Source of the DNA: Hyphomicrobiales bacterium
GTDB taxonomy: Bacteria; Pseudomonadota; Alphaproteobacteria; Rhizobiales; Xanthobacteraceae
Assembly: GCA_017305595.1 (NCBI GenBank)
Contig: JAFKKL010000006.1
Location: 14,803-78,802, forward strand
Direction: 5' to 3'
DNA: 64,000 bases
Each line of letters begins with the position of its first letter. The first letter of the stretch is position 1. The notes under the pieces are model-generated. The model was not told the DNA's origin. It worked only from the letters and a program-made list of their open reading frames with translations, and ran no database searches. Below, piece by piece: positions 25,883 to 37,900 of this stretch. The translations under genes and the position numbers were made by a program.

Positions 25883-27016
25883 ATGCAACAGCCAATCATG
25901 ACAATCGAGGCTGGCGCGTGCCCGGCGCCGGTCCCTTTGCCGGATTGCGCCGAACGTGAATGGACGCGCATGGCCATCGCCCGCCTTCAGGACGATGGCC
26001 GACGCTCCGCCGATACCCACCTGCTCAAGCCGCTGTTTCGCGGCTTGCAGGGAATCTCGGTTTATCTCAAGGACGAGAGCACGCATCCGACCGGAAGCCT
26101 GAAGCATCGGTTGGGGCGCTCGCTTTTTCTCTACGGTATCTGCAACGGAAAGATTCGCCAGAACACGACCTTGGTTGAAGCATCGTCGGGATCAACGGCA
26201 GTGAGCGAAGCCTATTTCGCCCAGCTTCTCGGGTTGCGTTTCATCGCGGTGATGCCGCATTCAACCAGCCGGCAGAAGATCGAGGCGATCCAGAGTTTCG
26301 GCGGGGAGTGCCATTTCGTTGATCGCGCGAACGACGTCTACGACGTGGCGATCCGCATCGCCAAAGAAACCGGTGGCCACTATCTCGATCAGTTCACCAA
26401 CGCTGAGCGCGCGACCGACTGGCGCGGCAATAACAACATCGCCGAGAGCATCTTTCATCAGATGGAAGGGGAGGAGTTTCCCATTCCCGAATGGCTGGTG
26501 ATGAGCGCCGGCACCGGCGGCACCTCCGCGACGCTCGGTCGCTACATTCGCTATAAGAACCTTGCGACGCGGCTTTGCGTCGTCGATGTCGAGAACTCCG
26601 CGTTTTACGATGCCTGGCGCACCGGTGATCTCCAGGTCACCGCGTCCGGATCGCGCATCGAAGGCATCGGTCGGCCGCGCGTCGAGCCGTCCTTCGTGCC
26701 CGGCGTGATCGATCACATGATTCAAGTCCCCGATGCCGCTTCGATCGCCGCCGCGCACGTTCTGTCCGAACGCTTGTTCCGGCAGATCGGCGGTTCGACC
26801 GGAACGAATTTCTTCGGCCTGTGCTGGATCGCGGCCAACATGATGAAGGCTGGACGGCAAGGCTCGATCGTCACCCTGATCTGCGATAGCGGCCATCGCT
26901 ATACCGAGACGTTTTACAATCCCAATTGGCTTCGTGAGAACGGCATCGATATCGATCCCTATCGCCAAATGCTCGACCGCTTTCTCGATCACGGGGAGTT
27001 CACACCGGGCTTGTGA
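25883..27016 (+). CDS. PLP-dependent cysteine synthase/desulfhydrase-fold enzyme
   Basis: A 377-residue fold-type II PLP enzyme. The likely PLP lysine is in [17 protein letters not shown], the phosphate/substrate loop in [19 protein letters not shown] and a glycine loop in [15 protein letters not shown]. The family includes cysteine synthases, cystathionine beta-synthases and cysteine desulfhydrases. It is last in a catabolic operon, so breakdown of cysteine to pyruvate, ammonia and sulfide is more likely than synthesis, but the direction cannot be told from sequence. Confidence 0.88.
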   Translation: MQQPIMTIEAGACPAPVPLPDCAEREWTRMAIARLQDDGRRSADTHLLKPLFRGLQGISVYLKDESTHPTGSLKHRLGRSLFLYGICNGKIRQNTTLVEASSGSTAVSEAYFAQLLGLRFIAVMPHSTSRQKIEAIQSFGGECHFVDRANDVYDVAIRIAKETGGHYLDQFTNAERATDWRGNNNIAESIFHQMEGEEFPIPEWLVMSAGTGGTSATLGRYIRYKNLATRLCVVDVENSAFYDAWRTGDLQVTASGSRIEGIGRPRVEPSFVPGVIDHMIQVPDAASIAAAHVLSERLFRQIGGSTGTNFFGLCWIAANMMKAGRQGSIVTLICDSGHRYTETFYNPNWLRENGIDIDPYRQMLDRFLDHGEFTPGL

Positions 27017-27052
27017 CGAAGCCAGGGAACGCGGATTCTGAAGGTGCCGGCT

Positions 27053-28705
27053 CTATTTTTCCGGCAGCCCTGCGGCGATCAGCAATTTCATGATGCGGTC
27101 GCTCCCGGCGAGATAGCGCGGGCTTTCGTTCTTCGTGCGCAACGGTACGTTGATCGCATTCGATCGCGGACGAATCTTCAGTGCCTCTTTCATGGCTTCC
27201 CTGGCTTTGTCGGGCTGGCCGAGCGCCTGATAGGCCGCCGCAATCAACATCGAGGTTCGGCCGGTGCCGGGCGTGATAGCGAGTGAGCGATTGAGCCAAC
27301 TCAGTGCTTCTTCATAGCGATCGAGATGAATGAGGGCCACTCCTGCACCGAGCAGCCAAGTCCAGCGCGATACCGCCGGCATATCGAAGGCATCGGCCTG
27401 TTTGAACGACGCTAGCGCGTCCTCGACGCGGCCGAGTTGCAGTTGTGATATGCCCATATGGAAAAGAGTGGCCCCATCCCAGGGTTGCAGAAGCAAGACC
27501 TTCTGGCAGGCGACGAGAGATTCGACGAAGTAATTGGTCGTCATCAATAGGCGGCAATAAGCTTGCTGCACCGGGACGTAGTCGGGTTCGTGTTTAAGGG
27601 CGCTCTCAAGCAGGTTGCGTGCGTGAGATTCGGCCGCGGCGGCCCCTTCGGGGGTGAGCCATTCCATCTGCACTTCGCGGATCAAATGGGCCGCGAGCGA
27701 CGCCTGGAGATCGACATCGTTAGGGTGACTGGCGAGAGCTTTTTCCAGCATGTTGCGTGCGGCGGTGAGCCGCTCCGGCGTGGTCTTGCTGTTATAGGCG
27801 TTAGCCTGATCGATCACGATCTTGGAATCGTCGGAGCGCTGGACGGAGTGAGACAGCGCATTGATGAAAAGCGCCAGCGGATAACCAATGCCCGCCGTCA
27901 AGCGGGATTGCTGAATCGCCGGCTCCAGGGACATCGGGATGTTTGCGCTGCTCGACCAGCGGACCTGTCCCGTCGTTCCCTCGACGAGACGTGCTTGAAT
28001 CACCCACGTCTCAGCGACGTGCTGAAGGTCGCCGCGCAGGATGAAGTCGGCTGGCACCGACGCGGATACGGCGCGTGGCGCGATCACCCGGATGTTGCCG
28101 ATCGTTGAGAGACCGTCGGTCAGGCGGTCAGCGACGTTCGCGGCCATCGCCGTGGTGACCGGGTCGGACGACCGAGCTTCGAGCGGGGCGATTGCTATGG
28201 AGTAGGTACCGGTTTCAGCCGGGCGCCGCATCAGTGACAGTGCAAAGAAGGCGATCGCGACGCAAGCGATCAGCGCTGACGCGAGAAGCCACCATCGCCC
28301 GGCGTGCCGCTGCCGTGGGGTTGAAGCGAGCTCCGGGACATCGTCGGGTGTGGTCGTCGAGATATCGATCGGAGAAGGAGCGGCGCCGTCGTCGCCGGGA
28401 GAGGGCGCCCGCACGTCGGCATTGAAAAGATAACCACGGCCGGAGACCGACTTGATCAGCTGGCGGCTTTCGTCTTGAAGCGCGGTCCGGATTTCACGGA
28501 TGCATTGAAACAGGCTGTCCTCGCCGACGTGAATGTTCGGCCAGATCGCCGTCATCAATTCCTGTTTGCTGAGGACACGGCCGGGGTTCGTCGCGAACAG
28601 ATGTAACAGCGCCAATGTTTTGGGACGAAGCTTGATGGCCTCGCCATCGAGCTTCCGCAGTTCAGCTCGATTAAAATCGAGCTCAAAACCCGCGAACCGC
28701 AGCAC
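27053..28705 (-). CDS. Membrane-bound winged-helix regulator with TolB-like and TPR regions (CadC/ToxR-like)
   Basis: A 550-residue protein. Residues 1-95 form an OmpR-type winged helix (FELDFNRAELRKLDGEAIKLRPKTLALL, then SVSGRGYLFN). A proline/aspartate-rich linker leads to one membrane helix near residue 145 (WWLLASALIACVAIAFFAL). Outside lies a TolB-like segment (IAIAPLEARSSDPVTTAMAANVADRL), and the last ~250 residues are TPR-like helices. This is a one-component membrane regulator: sensing outside, DNA binding inside. GTG at 28705 with GGGGGCGG upstream is the start. It is divergent from the giant adhesin gene and probably controls it. Confidence 0.88.
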   Translation of the reverse strand: MLRFAGFELDFNRAELRKLDGEAIKLRPKTLALLHLFATNPGRVLSKQELMTAIWPNIHVGEDSLFQCIREIRTALQDESRQLIKSVSGRGYLFNADVRAPSPGDDGAAPSPIDISTTTPDDVPELASTPRQRHAGRWWLLASALIACVAIAFFALSLMRRPAETGTYSIAIAPLEARSSDPVTTAMAANVADRLTDGLSTIGNIRVIAPRAVSASVPADFILRGDLQHVAETWVIQARLVEGTTGQVRWSSSANIPMSLEPAIQQSRLTAGIGYPLALFINALSHSVQRSDDSKIVIDQANAYNSKTTPERLTAARNMLEKALASHPNDVDLQASLAAHLIREVQMEWLTPEGAAAAESHARNLLESALKHEPDYVPVQQAYCRLLMTTNYFVESLVACQKVLLLQPWDGATLFHMGISQLQLGRVEDALASFKQADAFDMPAVSRWTWLLGAGVALIHLDRYEEALSWLNRSLAITPGTGRTSMLIAAAYQALGQPDKAREAMKEALKIRPRSNAINVPLRTKNESPRYLAGSDRIMKLLIAAGLPEK

Positions 28706-28946
28706 CCCGCCCCCAAATTACCATGCAAATTTCCTTGGGAGCGGCCGAATATCAGAAATCTTTCAGAAAGTCACCGCCATCGCGTCAGGACTTTGGATGC
28801 CACGTCTGACACCCTCGGCGTCCATTAACGTTCTGGTAGCATTGACGGCGGGGTCTGTCGTGAGATTGAAACTCCCTCATCGGGGGTCTGCTAGGTGTGA
28901 CTTGGGTAGGGTCGGCCTGGGCAAAGGAAGTCCGGGCCCGACCCGC
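28706..28946. promoter_or_regulatory. Divergent control region with an 11-base-spaced direct repeat
   Basis: TCAGAAA occurs at 28752-28758 and again at 28763-28769, exactly one helical turn apart, as expected for tandem OmpR-type winged-helix monomers. The adjacent regulator has such a domain. The rest of the gap holds no gene, unless the exoprotein starts at the ATG at 28797, which has AGGA six bases upstream and is in frame. Confidence 0.5.
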
Positions 28947-31900
28947 ATGGCTCGTGGCCCGAAGCAGGCATCCGCGTCCGGGCCGGACGATGCCGCGGGA
29001 CGTCTGTTTGTCGACGCCGCCTCCCTCCGGGTCTCCGCCGCGACCATGACGGTGGTAATGGTCCTGTCTCCGGTCGTGGCTTTCGCACAAAGCGTACCCG
29101 CCGGAGTGTCCCGTATCGTGCCGGATGGCCGGACGGCGACCGCCGTGACCACCAACGGCACCGTCAGTACAGTCACCACCGGTACGGTATCAGGTCCGAA
29201 CGCCTTCAACTCGTTTTCGCAGTTTCAGGTCGGGCGGGGGGCCACCGGCAATCTGGTGTTGCCGCAAGGCACCAGCAACCTCATTAACCTGATCAATGGC
29301 AACGACCCGGCGGTCATCAACGGCGTCGTCAATTCCTACAAGAATGGCCAGATCGGCGGCAACGTCTACTTCGCGTCCCCGAACGGCTTCGTGGTGGGCT
29401 CATCCGGCGTGGTGAATGTCGGTTCGCTGAACGTTAGCACGCCGACCCGCGAATTCGTTGACGGTGTGATCGGCCGCAACGGCCAGATCAACCAGGGGGC
29501 GGTCGACAATCTGCTCGCGGGGACCGTTCCGCTGTCGCCGGAGGGCAATATCCGCATTCGTGGCCGGGTCAACGCCGTCGACGCAGTCCGGCTCACCGGC
29601 CAGAACGTGTTTGTCGGTTCGCGGGACGCGGCGAACCGTGATCACGCAGCGGTGTTCGCCTCGACCGTCAACAGCAAAGGCTTGCAGAGTGCGAGCAGGA
29701 TCGTCGTCCGCAACGGCTCGATCCAGATCGTCGCGGGTAATGATGCAAAGATCAACGGCCGTTTGCGCGCGAAGGGTGGCTCGGTCCATGTCGATGCCCA
29801 TCGCAATGTGGCGATCGGCAACAAGGCTAACATCTCGGTCAGCAGCCGCAACGGTAACGGCGGCGCTATCGCGGTCAATGCCGGGCAGGATATCAAGGTC
29901 GCCGGTTACGGCGTGCTGTCGGCGAAAAGCGTCAGGGGCGACGCCGGCACCGTGCGAGTCGTTGCCGGGCGCAATCTGAATGTCGAGCCGGGCGCGACCT
30001 TCAACGCCAGTTCGGCGCAGGGGAATGGTGGCCTGGTCGAACTGAGCGGCTATGGCCGGGTCAATATTCCGAGCGGCGTGAAAGTGAATGTCGGTGCACC
30101 CAACGGCAGCGCCGGCTATTTCCTGATCGACCCACCGGATATTTATGTCGGCAGCAGTGCGACCGTCGGTGGCGCCGGGACCTATACCAATACTGATGTA
30201 AAAGGCTGGGTGGATGCACTGGCAGCCGGCGGCACCCTGGTGCTGTGCGCCGGCTCGTCGTCGAGCAACTGCAACGGCACCTTCACGCTCGCCGCCGATG
30301 GCGTGATCGACGGTCGGCGCACCGGCGGCGGCGTGGTCAGTGTTGCCATTAATGCGGGCACGATCAACATCAATGGCACCATCGATGCGCGGATCTATGC
30401 CGGCGCGCTGCGGAACGATCTGCTGTCGGCTTCAGGAACGTTGTCGACCGGAAGTTCCGGCTCGGTGACATTGACCGCGCCGACGATTTCAATCGGCAGC
30501 ACCGGCAAGATCTTCGCCGACGTCAACAATGCGACCGGCGCTGGCGCCACGTCCTATGCAGGCGGCGCCATCACGCTCGCCGCCACGGCGCGGGACCTGC
30601 AGGCGCAGTTGCCATCTAATGCGGCGACCTCGATCTCGATTGAGGGTACGCTCACCGGCCGAACCATCTCGGCCATCGCCAATTCCGAGGCCAGCACCGT
30701 CTTTTCGAATTCCTCGCTCGGCATGTCGCAGTTCGTGGCGGGTGTTTTCGGTGGAATTCTCGCCGGCGTGAGTGGCGGCTACGTCAAGTCGGAAGCCTCG
30801 GCCAAGGTGACAGTGGAGGGCACCGCCCATCTCACCACAACCGGCGCCGTGACATTGTCGTCGATCGGCTCCGTCACCGCGCAGGACCCGGCGATCACCG
30901 CGTCGCTCGGCGCGTTGCAGAACGCCGTTGCCGCCTCGGTGGTGGTTGGCATCGTCAATGCGGATATCGCCACCCAGGTGAAATCGGGCGCGCATATTTC
31001 GAGCGGTGATCTGAGCGTGCTGGCATCGAACCAGGCCGACCTGTCGGTCAAGTCGGTCGTGTTCACCTCGACCACCGCCTATGATGGAACGTTCGCTTAT
31101 TCGACCGGCACCGTGAATACGCGCGCGACGCTCGATCCGGGCGTTATCATCGACAAGGTCGGTAACGTCACCGTCGCGGCGCAAAACACCAACAGCTATT
31201 CGACGTCGGCCACCAGCGTGTCCGCCGGTGTCGGTCGCGCCGCGGTGGCGGTCGCCATCAGCGACGTCAGCAACAATGCCGTCGCCAATCTCGGCGACAG
31301 CGTTCCGGCGGCGGCCGGCGCGGGCATCATCAACGTTTACTCCGGCTCGAATACCACGTCGAATTCGGTCAGCGCCTCCAGTACGGTCGGTAGCAACTTC
31401 CTTGTGAACAGTGTTTTTTCGGCCATCGGCTCCATGAGCACGTCGGTCGGATCGCTGTTCGCGCCGGGCGGACCGTTCGACAGTTCGCGGCTTTATTCGT
31501 CGACCACCGCGCAAGGCACCACGGCGACGATGCGCGCCGGCATCACTTTGGCGCTGAATTTTGCCTCGCTGTCGTCGTCGGCATCGATCGCGGCGCTGGC
31601 GCCTGACGCCCACGGCGACATGCAGGCATCTGGACCGCCGCCGACCATCGTTGGCTCCGGCAACGTCTCGGTGATCAGCGCGCTGACCGACGCCGGATTG
31701 CGCGGCAACGCCGAATCGTCGATCGCCTCGAACGTCGTCGGCACCGAGGCGCGCCCGACCACGGGCTCCGCCGCGTCGATGGCGGTGAACGTCGTTCAGG
31801 TCTCGCAATCGTCGAACGCCTTCATCGGCTCCGGCGCGTCGGTCAGCGGTAGCCACATCGGCGTCAAGGCGGACTCGACGACACCGATCACCATCACCTG

Positions 31901-34900
31901 GTTGAACTGGGATTCGTTCTCGGCGGTCACCTCGCATATCAGCGGCAGCTTCGGCGTCGTCAGCAATATCCTGACCAGCTACGCCAATGCCACGGCGGAT
32001 TCCGCATCGCTTGGTATCTCCGGCGCCGTCAACTACTTCGAAGTCTCGACCGATACGACGGCCTGGGTCGGCAGCGGCGCAACGCTGACGCAGACCGGAT
32101 CAAGTTCCTGTGTGTCGGCATCCGGGACTTGCTGGTCGACGGCGTTACCGGCGTCGCTTGCAGGTGCGCCACAGCCTTATGCATGGACCAGCGACATTCA
32201 GGTCGTTGCCACGACGACGACTGCCAGCATCAATGTCGGCGGCAATTTCTCGTGGCTGAAGCTGTTTGGCACCAATTCGACCTCGACCGAGGGGACCGCG
32301 ATCGGCGGCTCGGCTAACGTCAATATCTTCCATAGCAACACGGTAGCTGGCATCGGTGCCGGCGCGAAGGTGACGGCGATCGGCAAACTTGCCGTCACCG
32401 CGAACACCAGCGACCTCATCTATGCGGTGGCACCGACCTCGGGTAAGGGCTCCGGCCTCGGCCTCAACGGCATGGCCTCGATTCTTGAAATCGACAACAC
32501 GACGTCCGCCTCGATCAGCAATCTGGCGCAGATTTCGGCCGCCTTCGTCGCGGTCAACGCCGAGCAGGACATCTCGTCCTTCAATGTCGCCGGCGGCGTC
32601 GGCTCGGCCGCCGCGACCGGCGTGGGCATGGTCGCGGCGCTGGTATCCACTTCGCTGAACACCAGGGCGTTTGTCGGCGATAACTCCACGGAGTTGTCGG
32701 CAACCGGTGCGACCGCCAACGATTCCAACCTGACGCCGACGGTGATCGCCGGTCTGAGCGCGTTCGATCTTGCGGTGACGGCGCTGACGGTCGGCCGCAT
32801 GACAACGGTGTCGGTGGCCGCGCAATCCGCCAACAACATTCCCGATCCGGCTGAGACGCCGGAGTTCCTCAAGACCGCGCCGGCCAATGCCGACTTCCTC
32901 ACCAAGGCCGCGTCGTTCTTTGTCGATGCAGGCATCGCGCTCCTGCTCAACACCACCGTTGCGATCAACAATCTGACGGACAAGGTCTCCGGACCCGTGA
33001 ACGGCGGCAACGTTATCGCCGGCGCCGGCAGCGCGTCGGTCGACCTGACGTCGGTTGCCACTGCCGCGTGGATCGCGGGCGCCAGCGTCGGCTATACGCC
33101 GGGCGGCAACAACCACGTGACCGTGCAGGCGCTGAATAACACGATCATCGATACGGCGAGCGGCGCGGCGGCGCTGTCGAAGGGGGCGCCGGGCACGAAC
33201 TACACCGTTGCTATCGCCGGCGCGGTCGCGGTGATGACCAGCCACAGCATGACGACTGCGAAGATCTGGCAGTCCACCATCTCGGCCAATCAGACCACGG
33301 TGCAAGCGCTGGCTGGCGGTGAGAGTACGACGCTCGGCTTGGCGGTGGCGGTTGCGGCGGGGTCCGCGAACAGCAGCATCCAGGCTGCGGCGTCAGTGTC
33401 GGTCGCGCAGGTCACCGATGGCGTGCAGGCCAACATCGACAGTTCGTCGATCACCAGCAACGCCAGTTACTCGCCGGGCAATATCGGCATCTTCGCCGAC
33501 CAGCAGACCAAGATCGGCATCGGCGCCGGCTCGCTCTATGCCGGCTTTGTCAGCGTTCCGGATCCGAGCAAGAGCGTCGGTGTCGGCGTGTCGATGACCT
33601 ATGCCTTTATCGGCGATCCGTCGAACGGTGCGGCGGTCTCGGCGGTATTGTCCAACTCCAAGGTCGACCAAACCAATAGCCTCACCATCGAGGCGCTGAA
33701 TTCGAGCCGCATCCTCTCGGGTGCTGCGGTTGCTGGCGGCGGGATCAGTGCCAACGGCTTCTCCGGCTCGGTCGTCGTCAACGACATCAGCCCGACCATT
33801 CTCGCCGAGATCACCTCTATTCCGGCGGACAGCAGCCGCGCCACTGTGACGGGTGGCATCACCGTCGCCGGCGATGTCATCGTCAACGCTTCGGGCGGTT
33901 CGCTCGCGGCGCTCGATACGTTGATCGCCAACGCGCAGATCGCCGCGAATGGTGGCCTCTCGGCGGCCGGCAATTCCGGCCTTCAGTTCTCCGGCGGCGT
34001 GTTACAGCCGTCGAGCGCGACAGGGGCTGCGATCCTCGCGGTTGCCGGCAATGTCGGAATTGGCGCGGCCAATATCGGCGTATCAATTGTCGTCAATCGG
34101 ATCGGCACCCAGCATCTGGCCTTGATCGACCGCACGGCGCTGACGTCGACCGGCGGCGTGGTGAAGCTGTCGGCGGTCGAGGAGGCCGAGATCGTCGGCG
34201 TCGCGGTCGGTTTCGGCGGCGCAACCGGAAAGGTCGCGGGCAACGGCTCGATCGCCTACAATGCCATCAATAATGTGGTGGTCGCGCAGATCGGGCATGG
34301 CATCACCGCCGGTGATCCGGCGCAGGCAACCGCGACGGTGGATGCCGCTGCGGTATCGGTCACGGCGCAGGACAACGCCACTATTCGCGGCGCGGCCGGC
34401 GCGATCGCCGCCAATATCGGCGGCGCCGATGCGGTCGGCATGTCTGCCGCCGTCAGCCAGATCGGCACCTATGTCTTGGCGGCAATCTCGGGTGCGACGG
34501 TTACCACCGACAATGCGCTGAGCAACAACAGCCCACTGATTGCCGACAATCTCAGCGCTGGTTCGGTGGTGGTCGCCGGCTCCTCGACCGCCGATATCAC
34601 CTCGATCGCCATCGGCGTCGCAATCTCGGTCGGCAACAACACTTCGCCGTCGGCGTCGCCGCAGTCGAACCTGTCCTCGCTGGTCGCGAGTATGCGGCCG
34701 AGTGCGCCGAGCGGACTCACCGGCTTCGGCGGCGGCGGCATCACCCCGCCGACGCCGCCTCCCGCCGCCGCGCCGCCGAGCGTGCCGTCGAATGGTCTTG
34801 CCGGCGCGGGTTCGCTCGCGCTCAGCATGGAATCGACCACGGTTTATTCGGCCATCGCCGACGGCGGCGACGGCCGTGGCTCGACGGTCACCGCCAATAA

Positions 34901-37900
34901 TAATGTGCTGGTGCTGGCCTCGAACGCCGACACGATCGGCGCTTACGCCGGTGCGCTCGCGCTCTCGTTCAATTCCGGCAAGGGCATGGGCGCTTCCGTG
35001 GTGGTCAACACCATCGATGGGACCACCAGCGCCAAAGTCTCCAACAGCACGGTCGATGCTCACGCGCGCGGCAGCGCCGCGACCGTCGACAGCGGTGCAT
35101 TGAATTCTTCGCCCGATCCGACCGATGCGGTGACGCCGGGCAGCGCGCCGTCGCTCGCCAATGCCACGACCACGATCAAGGGTGTGGCCGTGGTCTCTAC
35201 GTCGCAGCAGAGCGCCAACACGGTCGCGGTGGTGCTTGCGGCGAGCAGCAATGGCCTCGCGCTGTCGGCCAATGCCATCACCAACGTGATGGGCGGCCTG
35301 ACGGAAGCGCAGATTCAGACCGCGAGTATCAATACGCATCTTGCAGCCGGGGAAGACTCGGCGGTGCGGGTGACGGCGTCGAGCGCGTCCTTCGTCAACA
35401 ATCTCGATCTCGGCCTGTCCGACTCCGGCTCCGGGAATTCGGGCACAGTCGCGCTCGTCATCAACACCATGGACCGCACCACCAACGCCAAGGTGTTGTC
35501 GAGCGATATCGGCTCCAGCAGCGCCGCCGCCGGCGCGATCTTTATCCATGCCAACGCGTTCCAGGCGACAGCGGGCGAGGCGATCGGCGCCGCGGGCTCC
35601 GGCGGCGGCACCGGCGTCGCCGGTTCGGCGCTCACCAATCTGTTCAGTTCCGAAACCACTGCCTTGCTCGATCACGGCACGACCTATGCCGACAGCCTCA
35701 CGGTGCGCGCGGACGGCAAGAACGGCTTCTTCGCCGCGGTCGGCGCCGGCGCGATCGGCTCGTCGGCTGGAATCGGCGCGACCGTGCTGGTGGCCATGAG
35801 CAACAACATGGTGACGGCGCGGGTTGGTGACCGTGATGCTTCGAGCGGCGCGACGACGCTCAATCTCGGCGGCGCGCTCACGGTGCGCGCGACCAACGAG
35901 ACCGATACCGACAGCTATGTGGTGGTCGGTGCGATTGGCGGCACGGCGGGGATCGCTGCGCAGTTCTCCGGCACGTTCATCGCCAACACCGTCAACGCCG
36001 AACTCGATAACACCATCACCACGATCACCACTGCGACGTCGGCGGATGGCACCGTAACGGTGGCCGCGCAGGAAACCGACAGCATCGCGCCGGTGGTCGG
36101 CGCGCTCGCCGGCGGCGGCTCGATCGGTTTTGGCGCGGCGGTCAATCTGGTGCAGCTCAAGAGCAGCACGGCATCGCAGATCGCCGGCGGCACGGTGACG
36201 ACGCCGGGTGAAGTCAATGTCTCGGCGCTCAGCACGCGTGACGTGAATCCGATCACGCTGGTCGCGAGTCTCTCCGGGCAGGTCGGCATCGCCGGCACGG
36301 TTGGCGTCGTCATCATCGGCGACGGCGCGAGCACCGATCAGATGAGCGTGCTCAATGCCGGCGCGACCAGTGGCGATTCCGGCAGCGGCACCCTCGGCAA
36401 TGCCGGCGCGGCGACCGGCACCGACGTGATCGGGCAGGTGGCTGGCGGTGTCGATGGCATCTCGGCGCAGACCCTGAATACGACGGTCAACGCCGGTGCG
36501 GTCAGCGTGGTGGCGACGGCGCAGACTGCCGTGCGCAACATCGCGGGTGCGTTGGCTGTCGGTGTCGGCGTCGGCGGCGCCGGCGCGGGCGTCGCGCTGA
36601 CCACTGTGGAGCAGAAGGTCACGGCGAAGACCAGCGGCGGGCAGCTGAATGCGCCGGTGGTTTATATTTCCGCGGCGGCAGGCGACCATGGCAGCGGCCA
36701 CGCCGCCGAGTCCGATGGTATCGGCGGTGCCGGTGGTTTCTATGCCGGGCTTGGTGCCGCGGTCGGCCAATCGCGCGTCAACAACACGGTGCTGGCCGTA
36801 CTTGGTTCGCGCACCGACGGTGGCACCGCCGGCGCGGCAGCGGGCTCCGTCTCGGTTCTCGCGTCCGACACCTCGACTCTGGTGGCCTCTGGCTATGGCT
36901 TTGGCGGCGGCATCGGCGCGGTGGGCCTCTCGCTTGGCTTTGCCGACAAGAGCAGTTCGGTCACCGCCGATATCGTCGCGGCAACCACCGTCGACAATGC
37001 TTTCGCTGTGATGGTGATGGCGAGCGCTGCCGGCAGCCTGCGCGCCAGTTCGCTCGCCGGTGCCGCTGGCATCATCAGCGGCTCGGGCGCGACCGCGACC
37101 GCCACCGATTCCGAAACGGTCGTTGCCAGGATCGGTGCCGGCTCGACCATCACGACCACCGGCACCGGCGTTCTCGTCAACGCGACTGCGGCGCCGGATG
37201 TCGGCAGCGAGGCGATCGGAACCGCTGCGGGTGGCGTCGGCATTGGCGCTTCGGTTGCGACGTCGAATGCTTCGGCTGAGGTCACGTCTTATGTGGACGA
37301 CAACTCCACCATCAATGGCGGCAGCCTGACGATCACCGCGTCGGCGTTGCTGCCGACGTCCGGTCACACGGCGAAGGCGAAGGCGATTGGCAGCGGTGCC
37401 GGCTTGCTGATGGGTCTGCAGGCGACCAACGTGCAGGCCACCAATACATCGCATGTCAGTGCTTACGGCGGACAGAATTTGCACTTGCCCTCGGCCGACG
37501 TGGTGATCGCCGCCGAGAATGACACCAACCAGCTTGCGGAAGGAACTGGTGTCGCCGGTGGCTACAATGCGGCTGGCGCGACGGTGGCGTTGGCGTCGTC
37601 GTCGGGCACCACGCATGCATATCTCGGCCTCGGCGCGGTGACGGCTGCGTCGAATCTCGGCGTGCTTGCGATCACCGCGACCGGCAGCGACAGCAATACG
37701 GCGAAGGCGACTGCGGGATCGGGCGGCCTCTCGGCCGGTGCGGCTGCGGTGGCAACCACCAACACGACCAGCACTACCGATGCCATCCTTTACGGCGGTG
37801 ACACCGGCAACATGCTGTATTTCGGCGGCCTCGGCATCAATGCGCAGCATACGACAAACTATGCCGCCAATGGCGATGCGTTCCAGGCGTCCGCAATCGG

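Noticed and set aside
17554..26107. Long minus-strand frames (17554-20073, 22460-24340, 24377-26107) opposite the ABC importer and enzyme genes
   Set aside because: All are His/Arg/Gln-rich mirror frames of clearly homologous plus-strand genes; none has a recognisable motif.
27045..27066. Six-base inverted repeat (TGCCGG/CCGGCA) between the PLP enzyme and the convergent regulator as a bidirectional terminator
   Set aside because: The T-run lies in the loop instead of after the stem, and part of it is inside the regulator coding region.
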